DNA from: Dielma sp000508965
Lineage (GTDB): Bacteria > Bacillota_I > Bacilli_A > Erysipelotrichales > Erysipelotrichaceae
NCBI GenBank assembly: GCA_000508965.1
Contig: BAHV02000010.1
Span: 736,929 to 800,928 of the forward strand
DNA: 64,000 nt
Direction of reading: 5' to 3'
Part shown: one piece after another, positions 25,950-35,706 of the stretch
Layout: each line of letters begins with the position of its first letter
Numbering within the stretch: position 1 is the stretch's first letter
Notes under the pieces: model-generated
Databases searched by the model: none
What the model was told of the DNA's origin: nothing
The model's input: the letters and a program-made list of their open reading frames with translations, nothing else
Made by a program: the position numbers and the translations under genes

Positions 25950-27503
25950 ATGGAAAATCCTATTACTTTTCTCTTGTCAGGGATGATAGGTTTAGTTCTT
26001 GGTATCGTCATTATGGCGGTCAGATCAAGGGCTGGTTTAAATAGGGATCAACAAAAGGCGGAGGAAATCCTGAAGGAAGCAAAAGCGAAAGCTGACAATA
26101 CGCTGAAACAGGCAATCCTGGATGGCCGCACACAAACTCATGAAATGAAGCTTGCTGCTGAAAAAGAAATTAAAGAACGTAAACAGGAAGTTTCGGATAT
26201 GGAAAATAAATTGCTTCGCAGAGAAGATAATTTGAATTTTCGTGATGAAACTTTGACTACTAAAGAACAGCAGATTGATCAGAAAAACAGTCAATTAACT
26301 AAAAAAATGTCTGAACTAGACGAGATGGAAAAGAAACTTCAGGAGAAAATCGATGTCCAGGTAACGGAATTAGAAAGAGTTGCCGCTATGTCGACGAATG
26401 AAGCGAAGAAAGAATTATTCGATATCGTTGAAAAACGTATGGAGAATGAAGTAGTTGCATATATCAAAGAAAAAGAAGATGAAGCGAAGAGTGTCGCTGC
26501 TGAAAAGGCACGCAATATCATAGCTTTATCCATTCAGCGTTTATCTCAGGATGAAGCGGTGGAACGGACAGTTTCTGTTGTAACACTGCCGACAGAAGAG
26601 ATGAAGGGACGTATTATCGGCCGTGAAGGACGTAATATCAAGGCAATTGAACAGGCAACTGGTGTTGATTTAATCATTGATGATACACCGGAAACAATTA
26701 CTGTTTCATGCTTTGATCCAATCCGCCGTGAGGTAGCCCGCATCGCTCTTGAAACTTTGATTCGTGATGGCCGCATCCAGCCGGGCAGAATCGAAGAAGT
26801 TGTAAATAAAGTGCGTAATGAAATTAATGCCAACATCGTTAAGGTTGGTGAGGATACAGTATTTAAACTGGGTATCGGTAAGATCGACCGTGAGATCGTA
26901 AAATTGATCGGCCGTCTGAAATATCGTTACAGCTATGGTCAGAATGCCCTCCAGCATTCAATGGAGGTTGCTTATCTGACCGGAATGATGGCCGCTGAAT
27001 TAGGCTTGAATCAAAATCTTGCAAAGCGTGCAGGCTTACTGCATGATATCGGCAAGGCACTTGATTTTGAAGTTGAAGGCAGTCATATTGAACTTGGTTA
27101 TAAGTTCTGTAAGAAGCATGGTGAAAGTGATGTAGTGCTGAATGCTATACAATCTCATCACGGTGAAGTAGAACCTACTTATCTGATTTCAAATCTTGTA
27201 CAAGCTGCCGATACATTGAGCGCAGCTCGTCCGGGTGCCCGTTATGAAGCAATGCAGAATTATATCAACCGCCTGGAGGAATTAGAGAAAATCACTAAGA
27301 GCTTTGACGGTGTTGATCAGTGCTATGCGATACAGGCAGGCCGTGAGATTCGTGTTCTGGTTCATCCGGATAAAGTGGATGATAACGCATGTACGAAGCT
27401 GGCCCGCGGCATTCGTGATAAGATTGAGGCTGAGCTTACTTATCCAGGCCAGATCAAGGTTACGGTTATTCGTGAATTAAGAGCGAGTGAATTGGCTAAG
27501 TAA
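25950..27503 (+). CDS. rny: Ribonuclease Y
   Basis: 517 residues from ATG 25950 (AAGGAGG at 25936-25942). N-terminal membrane anchor (ITFLLSGMIGLVLGIVIMAV), a long coiled coil to about residue 200, a KH domain (GRIIGREGRNIKAIEQATG, about 218-236) and an HD domain with LLHDIGKALD (about 360-370). It starts mRNA decay at the membrane. Partners ymdB as in Bacillus. Confidence 0.97.
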   Translation: MENPITFLLSGMIGLVLGIVIMAVRSRAGLNRDQQKAEEILKEAKAKADNTLKQAILDGRTQTHEMKLAAEKEIKERKQEVSDMENKLLRREDNLNFRDETLTTKEQQIDQKNSQLTKKMSELDEMEKKLQEKIDVQVTELERVAAMSTNEAKKELFDIVEKRMENEVVAYIKEKEDEAKSVAAEKARNIIALSIQRLSQDEAVERTVSVVTLPTEEMKGRIIGREGRNIKAIEQATGVDLIIDDTPETITVSCFDPIRREVARIALETLIRDGRIQPGRIEEVVNKVRNEINANIVKVGEDTVFKLGIGKIDREIVKLIGRLKYRYSYGQNALQHSMEVAYLTGMMAAELGLNQNLAKRAGLLHDIGKALDFEVEGSHIELGYKFCKKHGESDVVLNAIQSHHGEVEPTYLISNLVQAADTLSAARPGARYEAMQNYINRLEELEKITKSFDGVDQCYAIQAGREIRVLVHPDKVDDNACTKLARGIRDKIEAELTYPGQIKVTVIRELRASELAK

Positions 27504-27505
27504 CG

Positions 27506-28282
27506 ATGAAAATTTTATTTATTGGTGATGTGGTTGGCAGTGTCGGCCGCCAGATGGTGATTGATACAGTACCGCATCTAAAAGAAGAAAAAGCGATTGA
27601 TATGGTGATCTGCAACGGTGAAAATGCTGCTCATGGCAAAGGGATCACCAAAAAAATCTACAATCAGCTGATTGCCGCTGGCATCGATGTGATTACAATG
27701 GGAAATCATACTTTTTCCAAAAATGATATCCTGCTGTTTATCGACGAAGCTGATCGGCTGGTCAGACCGATGAATATGGAACCGACAGAACCTGGACAAA
27801 GCACTTGCGTGGTTAAGATCGGCAGTAAAAAAATAGCAGTCAGCAATCTCAGCGGTGAGGTGTTTATGAATAATATCACAGATTCACCCTTTGCCTGTAT
27901 GGAAGATATTTTAGAGGTATATGAAGACTGTGATCTGCATGTTGTCGACTTGCATGCCGAGGCTACCAGTGAGAAGATAGCGTTTACTTATTGCTTTGCG
28001 AATCAGCTGGCTGCCGTTGTCGGCACGCACACCCATGTACAGACTGCGGATGAGCGAATCGTTGACGGCTGCGCCGCGATCACCGATCTTGGCATGTGCG
28101 GTCCTTACAACAGTGTGCTGGGTCGGGATATTGATGAGGTAATCGCGCGTTTTACCGGTGAAAAGACGAAATATACAATGGCGTCAGGAACCGGTATCTT
28201 CTGTGGCTTGATCGTAGAAATCGATGATATCAGCAACCGCGCAGTCGGCGTTGAACGAATTCAAATCAAAGAAGAAGGGTAA
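27506..28282 (+). CDS. ymdB: YmdB-family metallophosphoesterase
   Basis: 258 residues. Metal motifs FIGDVVGSVGRQ, NGENAAHGKG, GNHTF and VGTHTHVQTADE match the YmdB 2',3'-cyclic nucleotide phosphodiesterase family. Two bases separate it from rny, without an obvious ribosome-binding site, so it is probably coupled to it. In Bacillus it affects biofilm and stress regulation. A terminator follows. Confidence 0.92.
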   Translation: MKILFIGDVVGSVGRQMVIDTVPHLKEEKAIDMVICNGENAAHGKGITKKIYNQLIAAGIDVITMGNHTFSKNDILLFIDEADRLVRPMNMEPTEPGQSTCVVKIGSKKIAVSNLSGEVFMNNITDSPFACMEDILEVYEDCDLHVVDLHAEATSEKIAFTYCFANQLAAVVGTHTHVQTADERIVDGCAAITDLGMCGPYNSVLGRDIDEVIARFTGEKTKYTMASGTGIFCGLIVEIDDISNRAVGVERIQIKEEG

Positions 28283-28305
28283 ATTTACACCTTCTTCTTT
28301 TTTTA
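28268..28305 (+). terminator. Terminator of rny-ymdB
   Basis: AAAGAAGAAGG/CCTTCTTCTTT stem with a GTAAATTTAC loop, followed by T residues. Confidence 0.9.
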
Positions 28306-28346
28306 CTTCAATGATGGATTTTCTTCAGTTTCCGGGCTTAAAATAC

Positions 28347-28374
28347 TTGCAGTAGATACAACTTATGTTATAAT
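28347..28374 (+). promoter_or_regulatory. Promoter of the ferredoxin gene
   Basis: TTGCAG and TATAAT with a 16-bp spacer and an extended TG before the -10; 29 bp before the start codon. Confidence 0.65.
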
Positions 28375-28402
28375 AGTTAGGAAAGAAAAAGGAGGATTTA
28401 TC

Positions 28403-28576
28403 ATGCCAGTAAAAATTAACGAAGATACTTGCATCGGTTGTGGTGCTTGTGTAGGTGTTTGCCCAGTTGGTGCATTGTCAATGAACGATGACTCTAAATC
28501 AACATGTGATGAAGGAACATGTATTGATTGCGGTGCTTGTGTATCAACTTGCCCAGTAGAAGCCATTTCACAATAA
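28403..28576 (+). CDS. Small 2[4Fe-4S] ferredoxin
   Basis: 57 residues: MPVKINEDTCIGCGACVGVC... with two CxxCxxCxxxCP cluster motifs (residues 10-21 and 40-51) and one extra Cys35. Clostridial-type ferredoxin length. AGGAGG precedes the ATG, and it has its own promoter and terminator. It probably carries electrons for the radical-SAM enzymes nearby (miaB, the YjjW activase) and for anaerobic metabolism, though that pairing is inference. Confidence 0.95.
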   Translation: MPVKINEDTCIGCGACVGVCPVGALSMNDDSKSTCDEGTCIDCGACVSTCPVEAISQ

Positions 28577-28599
28577 ACCAAGCCTTGCTTGGTTTTTTT
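28577..28599 (+). terminator. Terminator of the ferredoxin gene
   Basis: ACCAAGC-CTT-GCTTGGT stem and a seven-T run. Confidence 0.92.
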
Positions 28600-28627
28600 G
28601 GGCTTTAATTTTAAAGGAGAAAATAGA

Positions 28628-30076
28628 ATGAAAGTACATGAAGATTGGATGAAGCCTTCTTTAAAGGAAGCACAAAAAAGAACGAATCAACAGGCTGCGA
28701 TTGAAAAGAGTCTGTTTAATATACCATTTGAAGCACGTAATATCGGCTGCGGCCGTAAATATTTCCTGCGTACCTATGGCTGTCAGGCCAATGAGCGCGA
28801 CGGTGAAACCATTGCCGGTATTCTTGAGGAATTAGGCTTTGAACAATGTCATACACCGGAAGAAGCTGATTTTATTTTGCTGAACACATGTGCGGTGCGA
28901 AAAAATGCAGAAGATAAGGTTTTGGGAGAGCTGGGTTCATTAAAACGCCTGCGCAAGACAAATCCTGATCTGTTATTCGGCATGTGCGGCTGTATGGCTC
29001 AGGAAGAGGAAATCGTCGATACAATTATCAAAAAATATCCGCATGTGGATTTGGTGTTTGGTACACATAATATTCATCGTCTGCCGGTTCTGCTGTATCA
29101 GGCAATGATGGCCAGAGAGAAAACAATTGAAGTTTATTCTAAAGAGGGCGAAGTTATTGAAAATCTGCCTGTGAAGCGCTTTGGTACCCATAAGGCATGG
29201 GTCAATATCATGTATGGCTGTGATAAATTCTGTACATACTGTATTGTTCCGTATACTCGCGGCAAAGAGCGTTCGCGCACGGTTGAGGATATCTTGGATG
29301 AAGTGAGAGAATTAAAGGCGGAAGGCTTTAAAGAAGTGACACTGTTAGGGCAGAATGTAAATTCCTATGGAAAGGATCTGCAGCTGGCAGGCGGCTTTGC
29401 CGGCTTGCTTGAAGAAGTTGCGAAAATCGGTGTCCCTCGGATTCGTTTTACAACCTCACATCCATGGGATTTTACGGATGAAATGATCGATGTAATCGCT
29501 CGTTATGATAATATCATGCCGTTTATTCATTTGCCGGTTCAATCAGGCAGCAATGAAATTCTTAAAATCATGGGACGCCGTTATACGGTGGAACAATATC
29601 GTACACTGTTTGACAAGATTGTGTCTAAAATTCCAGGTGTTGGATTTTCAACGGATATCATTGTTGGTTTTCCGAATGAAACAGATGAACAGTTCCGAAA
29701 GACTTTAGAGCTTGTTGATTATTGTCAGTTTGATAATGCCTTTACCTTTATTTATTCACCGCGTGCCGGCACACCGGCAGCAGCGATGGAGGATAATGTC
29801 AGCTTAGAAGTAAAACAGGATCGTTTGAATGAATTGATGGAGCACACAAATCATTATGCCCGTTTGAAAAATGAAGCTTATGCTGGCCGCATCGTGAAGG
29901 TCTTGGTCGATGGACCCTCTAAGAAAAATGAGCGAGTTTATTCAGGCTATACAGAAACTAATAAGCTTGTCAACTTCACAGCTGATCAGCCGATTCTGCC
30001 AGGTGATATCGTCGAGGTTCAGATCACGGATGTAAAGACTTGGTCGTTGGACGGAGAGGCAATTAAAAGTGAATAG
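28628..30076 (+). CDS. miaB: tRNA 2-methylthio-N6-dimethylallyladenosine synthase
   Basis: 482 residues from ATG 28628 (AAGGAG). The N-terminal UPF0004 half has its auxiliary-cluster Cys in TYGCQANERD, LNTCAVRKNAEDK and GMCGCMAQEEE. The radical-SAM triad is YGCDKFCTYCIVPYTRGKERSR (about residue 195). A C-terminal TRAM domain follows (VLVDGPSKK). It modifies A37 of tRNAs that read UNN codons. Own terminator downstream. Confidence 0.96.
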   Translation: MKVHEDWMKPSLKEAQKRTNQQAAIEKSLFNIPFEARNIGCGRKYFLRTYGCQANERDGETIAGILEELGFEQCHTPEEADFILLNTCAVRKNAEDKVLGELGSLKRLRKTNPDLLFGMCGCMAQEEEIVDTIIKKYPHVDLVFGTHNIHRLPVLLYQAMMAREKTIEVYSKEGEVIENLPVKRFGTHKAWVNIMYGCDKFCTYCIVPYTRGKERSRTVEDILDEVRELKAEGFKEVTLLGQNVNSYGKDLQLAGGFAGLLEEVAKIGVPRIRFTTSHPWDFTDEMIDVIARYDNIMPFIHLPVQSGSNEILKIMGRRYTVEQYRTLFDKIVSKIPGVGFSTDIIVGFPNETDEQFRKTLELVDYCQFDNAFTFIYSPRAGTPAAAMEDNVSLEVKQDRLNELMEHTNHYARLKNEAYAGRIVKVLVDGPSKKNERVYSGYTETNKLVNFTADQPILPGDIVEVQITDVKTWSLDGEAIKSE

Positions 30077-30092
30077 TTGTTCACTTTTTTTG
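30065..30092 (+). terminator. Terminator of miaB
   Basis: AAAAGTGAA/TTCACTTTT stem followed by T residues, beginning in the last codons. Confidence 0.85.
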
Positions 30093-30118
30093 TTATTTTT
30101 AGCAAGTAGTGGTATAAT
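30090..30118 (+). promoter_or_regulatory. Promoter of the RNase J-ftsK operon
   Basis: TTGTTA and TATAAT, 17-bp spacer, with an extended -10 TG; 67 bp before the start. The -35 overlaps the miaB terminator tail. Confidence 0.65.
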
Positions 30119-30184
30119 ATGCATAGCGACTTATACTAATAGATTTGAAATATAATTTGATAGAAGAGCATAAAGGAGGAACTT

Positions 30185-31849
30185 ATGGATCAAGTACGCA
30201 TTTTTGCGCTTGGTGGACTCGATGAAAACGGCAAGAACATGTTTGTAGTCGAAGTAAATGAAGCGATTATTCTGATTGAGGCAGGTTTGAAATTTCCTGA
30301 TTCAGATCAGCTGGGGGTGGAGTTTGTCATCCCTGATTTTAGTTATTTAATAAAAAATAAAGACCGTGTGAAGGGGATATTTATTACTCACGGACACGAC
30401 GATGTGATAGCGGCGCTGCCTTATCTGCTTAAGCAGATTAAGATACCGGTTTATACTGGTGCGCTGACTGCCAATATTCTGCATGATATGCTGAAAAAAG
30501 AAGGCATCCGGGATGTGAAAATTCACAAGATCAAGCGGACCAGCCGACAGAATGTCGGTGGTGTAACAGTAAGAACATTCCCAATGACGCATGCTTATCC
30601 GGACAATTTTGGTGTAGCCATTGAAAGCAGTCAGGGGTATATCGTGTATACCGGTGAGTTTATCATCGATTATGATGTTCTTGAAGAAGAATATATGTGT
30701 GATTTGAATGAGTTAAGTGAAATTGGTAAAAAGGGTGTTCTGTGTCTTCTGAACGAATCTGTTTCCGCAGATAAAGAAGGCCATACAGCACCAAAGCATC
30801 GTATTACAAATTTGATTGAACCAATTTTTGAAGGTGCAGAGCATCGCATCGTGATTTCTGCTTATCGTCAGAGCTTATTCAGAATCATTGAAATCATTGA
30901 TCTGGCCAGAAAATTTAACCGTAAGATTTTCTTTTATGATAAAGAATTGCGCGCATTGTTAAATCAGATGGAGGTGTTAGGCTATTATAAGCTGCCTCGC
31001 GAAATTGAATTGACCGAAAAGCAATTTGACGATGCGATGGATGATGTTGTTGTCTTAATCTCTGACAGCGGTAAGAATTTGTTCAGGAAAATTCAAAACA
31101 TCGCCATGCATGAAGATAAGAATATTAATTTCCGCAGTGATGATACGATCATTATTGCTTCACCGGTGGTGAGCGGTACGGAATTAGAAGCGGCAAATAT
31201 GGAGAATGAGATTTACAAGGAAGGCGGCAAGCTGTTTTCTTTGAAATCGAAGACGGTTTATTCTATGCATCCTTCTAGTGAAGACTTAAAAATGATGCTG
31301 TATCTGTTTAAGCCAAAATATTACATTCCGGTTAAAGGTGAATATCGCCATTTAGTTGTGAATGCTAACCTTGCGACTAAAATGGGTTATCGGCCGGATA
31401 AAATCGTAATTTTAGATAATGGTCAGATTGCGGCTTTTGAGAATAAGGTGCTTAAGTCAGTAGCTGATCATATTGAACTGGAAGATACGATGATTGACGG
31501 CAAGGAAAACTGGGATGTTACCGGTGTTGTTTTAAAAGATCGTGAACTGCTTTCAACGGACGGGGTAATGATTGTCGGTGTATCAATCGATGCTAAAACG
31601 AAGAAAATTATCGGTGGTCCGGATGTCCAGACACGCGGCTTGATTTATTTGAAAGATGCAGACTATATCGTAAAAGAAGTCGGCAATATCTGTGAAAATA
31701 CGATTGAAGCTGAGGTCAAGGATCATGTCTATGAAAATTTGGCAACCCGCACGAATATTCGTGATAAAGTAACTAAATATTTAATGAAAGAAACTGGCAA
31801 GCGGCCAATGGTTCTGCCGGTCATTATCGAGATTAATAATAAAGCTTAG
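30185..31849 (+). CDS. RNase J-family protein with altered catalytic residues (J2-like)
   Basis: 554 residues with metallo-beta-lactamase, beta-CASP and C-terminal domains as in RNase J. The metal motif reads THGHDDVIAALPY: H69, H71 and D73 are present but the second His of HxHxDH is Val74. The usual DAGL aspartate is Glu (LIEAGLKF), and the TGDF aspartate is Glu (YTGEFIIDY). The His after the first helix (THAYPDN) and the late MHPSSEDL His remain. This resembles the weakly active RNase J2 subunit of Bacillus, which works with J1; no second RNase J is in the window. It is first in an operon with ftsK. Confidence 0.88.
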   Translation: MDQVRIFALGGLDENGKNMFVVEVNEAIILIEAGLKFPDSDQLGVEFVIPDFSYLIKNKDRVKGIFITHGHDDVIAALPYLLKQIKIPVYTGALTANILHDMLKKEGIRDVKIHKIKRTSRQNVGGVTVRTFPMTHAYPDNFGVAIESSQGYIVYTGEFIIDYDVLEEEYMCDLNELSEIGKKGVLCLLNESVSADKEGHTAPKHRITNLIEPIFEGAEHRIVISAYRQSLFRIIEIIDLARKFNRKIFFYDKELRALLNQMEVLGYYKLPREIELTEKQFDDAMDDVVVLISDSGKNLFRKIQNIAMHEDKNINFRSDDTIIIASPVVSGTELEAANMENEIYKEGGKLFSLKSKTVYSMHPSSEDLKMMLYLFKPKYYIPVKGEYRHLVVNANLATKMGYRPDKIVILDNGQIAAFENKVLKSVADHIELEDTMIDGKENWDVTGVVLKDRELLSTDGVMIVGVSIDAKTKKIIGGPDVQTRGLIYLKDADYIVKEVGNICENTIEAEVKDHVYENLATRTNIRDKVTKYLMKETGKRPMVLPVIIEINNKA

Positions 31850-31862
31850 CAGGAGGTAGACC

Positions 31863-34208
31863 ATGGCCAAAACGAAGAGGAAGACACGTCCGGCAGCAAC
31901 TAAAGAAGATAAAGAGGTTTTGATTTATATTTATGCGCTGCTGATTATCACATTATCGATCATTGGTCTTTTGAATATAGGGATTGTCGGTGAATTTTTG
32001 AATCAGGTTGTCCGTTATTTCTTTGGCAGCTTGTATGGTGTAGTTTATGCTGGTATTATTTTTGCTGCGGTGATGATGATGCTCCGCCATGACGTCAAAA
32101 AATTGAAGCTGCGGCCTGCATTCGGCGCCTTCTGTCTGTTTTGTGCATGGCTGCTGCAGACATCAGCTCCACAGGATACTTCAATCACCGGTATGACAAT
32201 ATTCAGTGAATATGTGAAAAACTCGTTTATGATATTTCGCGGCCAGCTGCCTACGACGGTTGGCAACGGCGGTTTGATTGGGGCTTTTCTTTATTCCTTG
32301 TCAACCCTGCTGTTTGATAAAATCGGTACTTTGATCTTCAGTGTGGCACTATTGCTGCTTGGTGTATTAATGTTTGCCAATAACAAATATGTTCAGGGCT
32401 TTTTCAAACGCTGTACGTTATTATTTAATTCTTTGATAAATAAGCGTCAAAAGCAAAAGCGTGAAGCTAAACCGAAGAAGACAAAGACGGTTAAAGTGAT
32501 GGAAGATCAGGAAGAATTTGATATGGATGTCTTAAACGCAAATCAAAATCAGAGTAAATTTGATTTTCTTGATCTTGAGGCAGATGAATTTAATGATCTT
32601 GATGAGCCGGCAGTTCATGAAGAACCGGCAGTTCATTATGAAACATTATCTGCAGAACCGCTTAAGCATGCAGAACCGGTTGAACAGGATATTTTAAAAA
32701 GTGTGGAAATCCCGCAGGTTAAAGAGGAAAAGCAGGAAGAAGAGGCTTTTGTTTCAGTATTTGAAGAGGATTACACAAATTATAAATTGCCAAGAATTAC
32801 CTTGCTGAATGAGAATGCTAAGAATACAAGATCATCAGTGAATATAAAAGCTGCGAAAGAGAGCGGTGATAAGCTGATGCGGATTCTTGATGAGTTCGGT
32901 GTAAAAGCAACGTTGATGGAAACACACATTGGGCCAAGTGTTACTAAGTTTGAGGTAAAGCCTGATTTAGGTGTTCGCGTCAGTAAAATCAGCAATCTTC
33001 AGCATGATATAAAAATGGGGTTGGCAGCGAAGGATATTCGTATTGAAGCTCCGATTCCAAGCAAGTCTGCCGTTGGTATAGAAATACCTAATATTGAGAA
33101 GACGACGGTTGGGATGAAGGAATTGATGAAAAATGTTCCTGAAAAATATGCTGACAGCAAATTGCTGTTTGGTTTAGGGAAGGATTTGTTAGGAAATTGT
33201 GTTTATGGTGAATTAAATAAGATGCCGCATCTGCTGATTGCCGGGGCTACCGGTTCAGGAAAGTCGGTGTGTGTGAATTCAATCATAGTATCCATCTTAA
33301 TGCGGGCAAAGCCGGACGAGGTTAAGCTGCTGCTGATTGATCCGAAGAAGGTTGAATTTACGATGTACGCACAGGTTCCGCATTTGCTGGGGCCGGTGAT
33401 TACTGATGGTACAGAGGCGTCTACCGCGTTAAAAGTCGTTGTTAATACGATGGATAACCGCTATGAATTGTTCTCTCAGGCGGGTGTCCGTAATATCAGT
33501 GGTTATAACAAATTTATTGAAGAGCATCCAGAAGAAGGTTTGAAGAAAATGCCATGGATCGTCGTTGTGATCGATGAGCTTGCTGACCTGATGCTGGTTG
33601 CTGCTAAAGATGTTGAAGCAAGTATTCAGCGTATCACTCAGCTGGCTCGTGCTGCCGGTATTCATTTGATTGTCGCTACTCAGCGGCCTAGTGTTGATGT
33701 CATTACCGGTATCATCAAAGCTAATATTCCAAGCCGTATCGCCTTTGCGGTATCCAGTGCAATTGATTCCAGAACGATACTGGATCAGCAGGGGGCTGAA
33801 AAGCTGCTTGGTATGGGAGATATGTTATATATTCCTGTCGGTGAGCAGGTTGTGACCCGTGTTCAGGGTGTGTTTGTTTCAGATGAGGAAGTGCGTAAGG
33901 TCTGTGATTTTGTCAGTGCTCAGGCACGTCCGAAGTTTGATGATGCGTTTATTCGATTGCAGCTGATCGATAGTGGAAGCGGTTTAATTGATTCTTCTGA
34001 TGATCCGTTGTATGATGAAGTTAGGAACTTTGTCATTCAGTCACAAAAGGCCAGTACCTCGTTTATCCAGCGTAAATTCAGCATTGGATATTCCCGGGCT
34101 GCCCGGCTGGTAGATGTGCTGGAGGAGAATGGCGTAGTTGGGCCTGCAAGAGGAAGCAAGCCTCGTGAAGTTTACATAAAGAAAGAGAGGACGGATAGCG
34201 ATGAGTAA
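31863..34208 (+). CDS. ftsK: DNA translocase FtsK/SpoIIIE
   Basis: 781 residues. Four hydrophobic spans in residues 1-180, a long acidic linker containing a tandem PAVHEE/PAVHYE repeat (about residue 250), then a motor domain with Walker A GATGSGKS (about residue 461), Walker B VVVIDELADL, and a C-terminal winged-helix gamma domain (SYSRAARLVDVLEENGVVGP). It pumps DNA during division or into spores. Its stop overlaps the following glycyl-radical gene by 8 bp. Confidence 0.95.
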   Translation: MAKTKRKTRPAATKEDKEVLIYIYALLIITLSIIGLLNIGIVGEFLNQVVRYFFGSLYGVVYAGIIFAAVMMMLRHDVKKLKLRPAFGAFCLFCAWLLQTSAPQDTSITGMTIFSEYVKNSFMIFRGQLPTTVGNGGLIGAFLYSLSTLLFDKIGTLIFSVALLLLGVLMFANNKYVQGFFKRCTLLFNSLINKRQKQKREAKPKKTKTVKVMEDQEEFDMDVLNANQNQSKFDFLDLEADEFNDLDEPAVHEEPAVHYETLSAEPLKHAEPVEQDILKSVEIPQVKEEKQEEEAFVSVFEEDYTNYKLPRITLLNENAKNTRSSVNIKAAKESGDKLMRILDEFGVKATLMETHIGPSVTKFEVKPDLGVRVSKISNLQHDIKMGLAAKDIRIEAPIPSKSAVGIEIPNIEKTTVGMKELMKNVPEKYADSKLLFGLGKDLLGNCVYGELNKMPHLLIAGATGSGKSVCVNSIIVSILMRAKPDEVKLLLIDPKKVEFTMYAQVPHLLGPVITDGTEASTALKVVVNTMDNRYELFSQAGVRNISGYNKFIEEHPEEGLKKMPWIVVVIDELADLMLVAAKDVEASIQRITQLARAAGIHLIVATQRPSVDVITGIIKANIPSRIAFAVSSAIDSRTILDQQGAEKLLGMGDMLYIPVGEQVVTRVQGVFVSDEEVRKVCDFVSAQARPKFDDAFIRLQLIDSGSGLIDSSDDPLYDEVRNFVIQSQKASTSFIQRKFSIGYSRAARLVDVLEENGVVGPARGSKPREVYIKKERTDSDE

Positions 34209-35706
34209 AGTTTCAGAAATTATTTCTAATCCAACTTTAACTTATGCTCAGCAGGTTTTGGCATTAGCCAGACTTGCGGAAAGTGAAGATGACACATTAA
34301 AACTCGATGATGAATTCAAATTAGCATTAAAAGAACATACGATTTGTGATTTAGGTGAAGGAAATGCGCCATATCGGCCGCGTTATATTGTTCCTGATTA
34401 TGATTTGTTCATGGAGAAGGGCTGTAAATTTTTAGAGCTAGATCCGCCTAAAGATCTGTTAGAAGCTGTAAATAATCTGTTGATTTTTTATAAGCATGTA
34501 CCTTCAATTACTTCATTCCCTGTCTATTTGGGAAACTTTACTACAATGTTTGAAAAATTTGATGTGGATGAAGCTGAAACACGAAAAGTGATGCGTTTAT
34601 TCTTAAAGCATATCGATAAAACGCTGACCGACTCTTTCGTACATGCGAATATCGGTCCTAAGGATAATCGTGTAACGCGTATTATTCTTGATCTGACTGA
34701 GGAAATGCAGCTTGCAATTCCGAATATTTCTTTATTATATGATGAAAACGAAACAAGCGATGAATTAGCTTTAGCCTGTATCAAGTGTATGCTTGCTACT
34801 TCAAAGCCAAGTTTTGCAAATCATGCGATGTATAAAAAAGAGCATGAAGGGCCTTATGCGATTGTCAGCTGCTATAACGCGTTAAATGTTGGCGGCGGAG
34901 GATATACATTACCGCGCCTGCGTCTCTATGAAATCTCATTGAAGGCTGCCAATGTTGATCAATTTATGAATGAGGTACTGCCGCATTACTGCGAATTAAT
35001 TTTCCGCAATATTGATGCACGTATCCGTTATATTGTTGAGGAAAGCTCCTTCTTCAAATCAAACTTCTTAGCCACTGAAGGTTTTGTAAAGCGTGAAAAC
35101 TTTACGGGTATGGTTGGTGTCGTAGGTCTTGCAGAGTGCTGCAATCATTTGCTTGGCATCGATGATAAGGCTAAGGGCTTCGGCAATAATGAAGAAGCGA
35201 ACGCTTTAGGAGAGCGTATCTTAGATAAGATCAATGAAATGGTTCATGCACATCACGGCGTTTATTGTGAAGGCTGCAACAACATGTATGTGATGCATGC
35301 TCAGGTAGGCATCGATACAGACGGTATGGAGGATTCACCAGGAGCCAGAATTCCAGTAGGCTTTGAACCGGAGCTTTATAAGCACATTCAGGTTGAAACG
35401 AAGATGCACAAGCATTTTGTATCCGGTATCGGCGATATTTTCAAATTTGATGATACATGGAATAATTCAAAGGGTGCGGTGCTTGATATTATTAAGGGAG
35501 CCTTTAATTCAGGAATGCGTTATTTCACAGCTTACAATGCGGATAATGATGTTGTGCGCGTCACGGGTTATCTCGTAAAGAAGAGTGAAATTGAAAAGCT
35601 GAACAATAACAAGACCAGTCTTAATAACTGCAGTGCCTTCGGTCAGGGTGCTGCCAGAGATTCACATGCTTTAGACCGCCGTGTTTATAATGAAAGCGGC
35701 AGTTAA
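34201..35706 (+). CDS. yjjI: YjjI-family glycyl-radical enzyme (DUF3029)
   Basis: 501 residues. Reads like E. coli YjjI, an unusual, short glycyl-radical enzyme of unknown reaction. The C-terminal radical motif is RVTGY with Gly456, 45 residues from the end, followed by the family tail ending SHALDRRV. A Cys in AIVSCYNALNVGGGG (C224) is a candidate active-site thiyl. The gene overlaps ftsK by 8 bp, with AGAGG just upstream, and overlaps the activase by 17 bp. Its activation needs strict anaerobiosis. The link to ftsK looks like operon placement rather than shared function. Confidence 0.85.
   Translation: MSKVSEIISNPTLTYAQQVLALARLAESEDDTLKLDDEFKLALKEHTICDLGEGNAPYRPRYIVPDYDLFMEKGCKFLELDPPKDLLEAVNNLLIFYKHVPSITSFPVYLGNFTTMFEKFDVDEAETRKVMRLFLKHIDKTLTDSFVHANIGPKDNRVTRIILDLTEEMQLAIPNISLLYDENETSDELALACIKCMLATSKPSFANHAMYKKEHEGPYAIVSCYNALNVGGGGYTLPRLRLYEISLKAANVDQFMNEVLPHYCELIFRNIDARIRYIVEESSFFKSNFLATEGFVKRENFTGMVGVVGLAECCNHLLGIDDKAKGFGNNEEANALGERILDKINEMVHAHHGVYCEGCNNMYVMHAQVGIDTDGMEDSPGARIPVGFEPELYKHIQVETKMHKHFVSGIGDIFKFDDTWNNSKGAVLDIIKGAFNSGMRYFTAYNADNDVVRVTGYLVKKSEIEKLNNNKTSLNNCSAFGQGAARDSHALDRRVYNESGS

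Noticed and set aside
34201..35706. Pyruvate formate-lyase
   Set aside because: Too short and lacks the Cys-Cys active-site pair and the general PFL sequence; YjjI features fit better.
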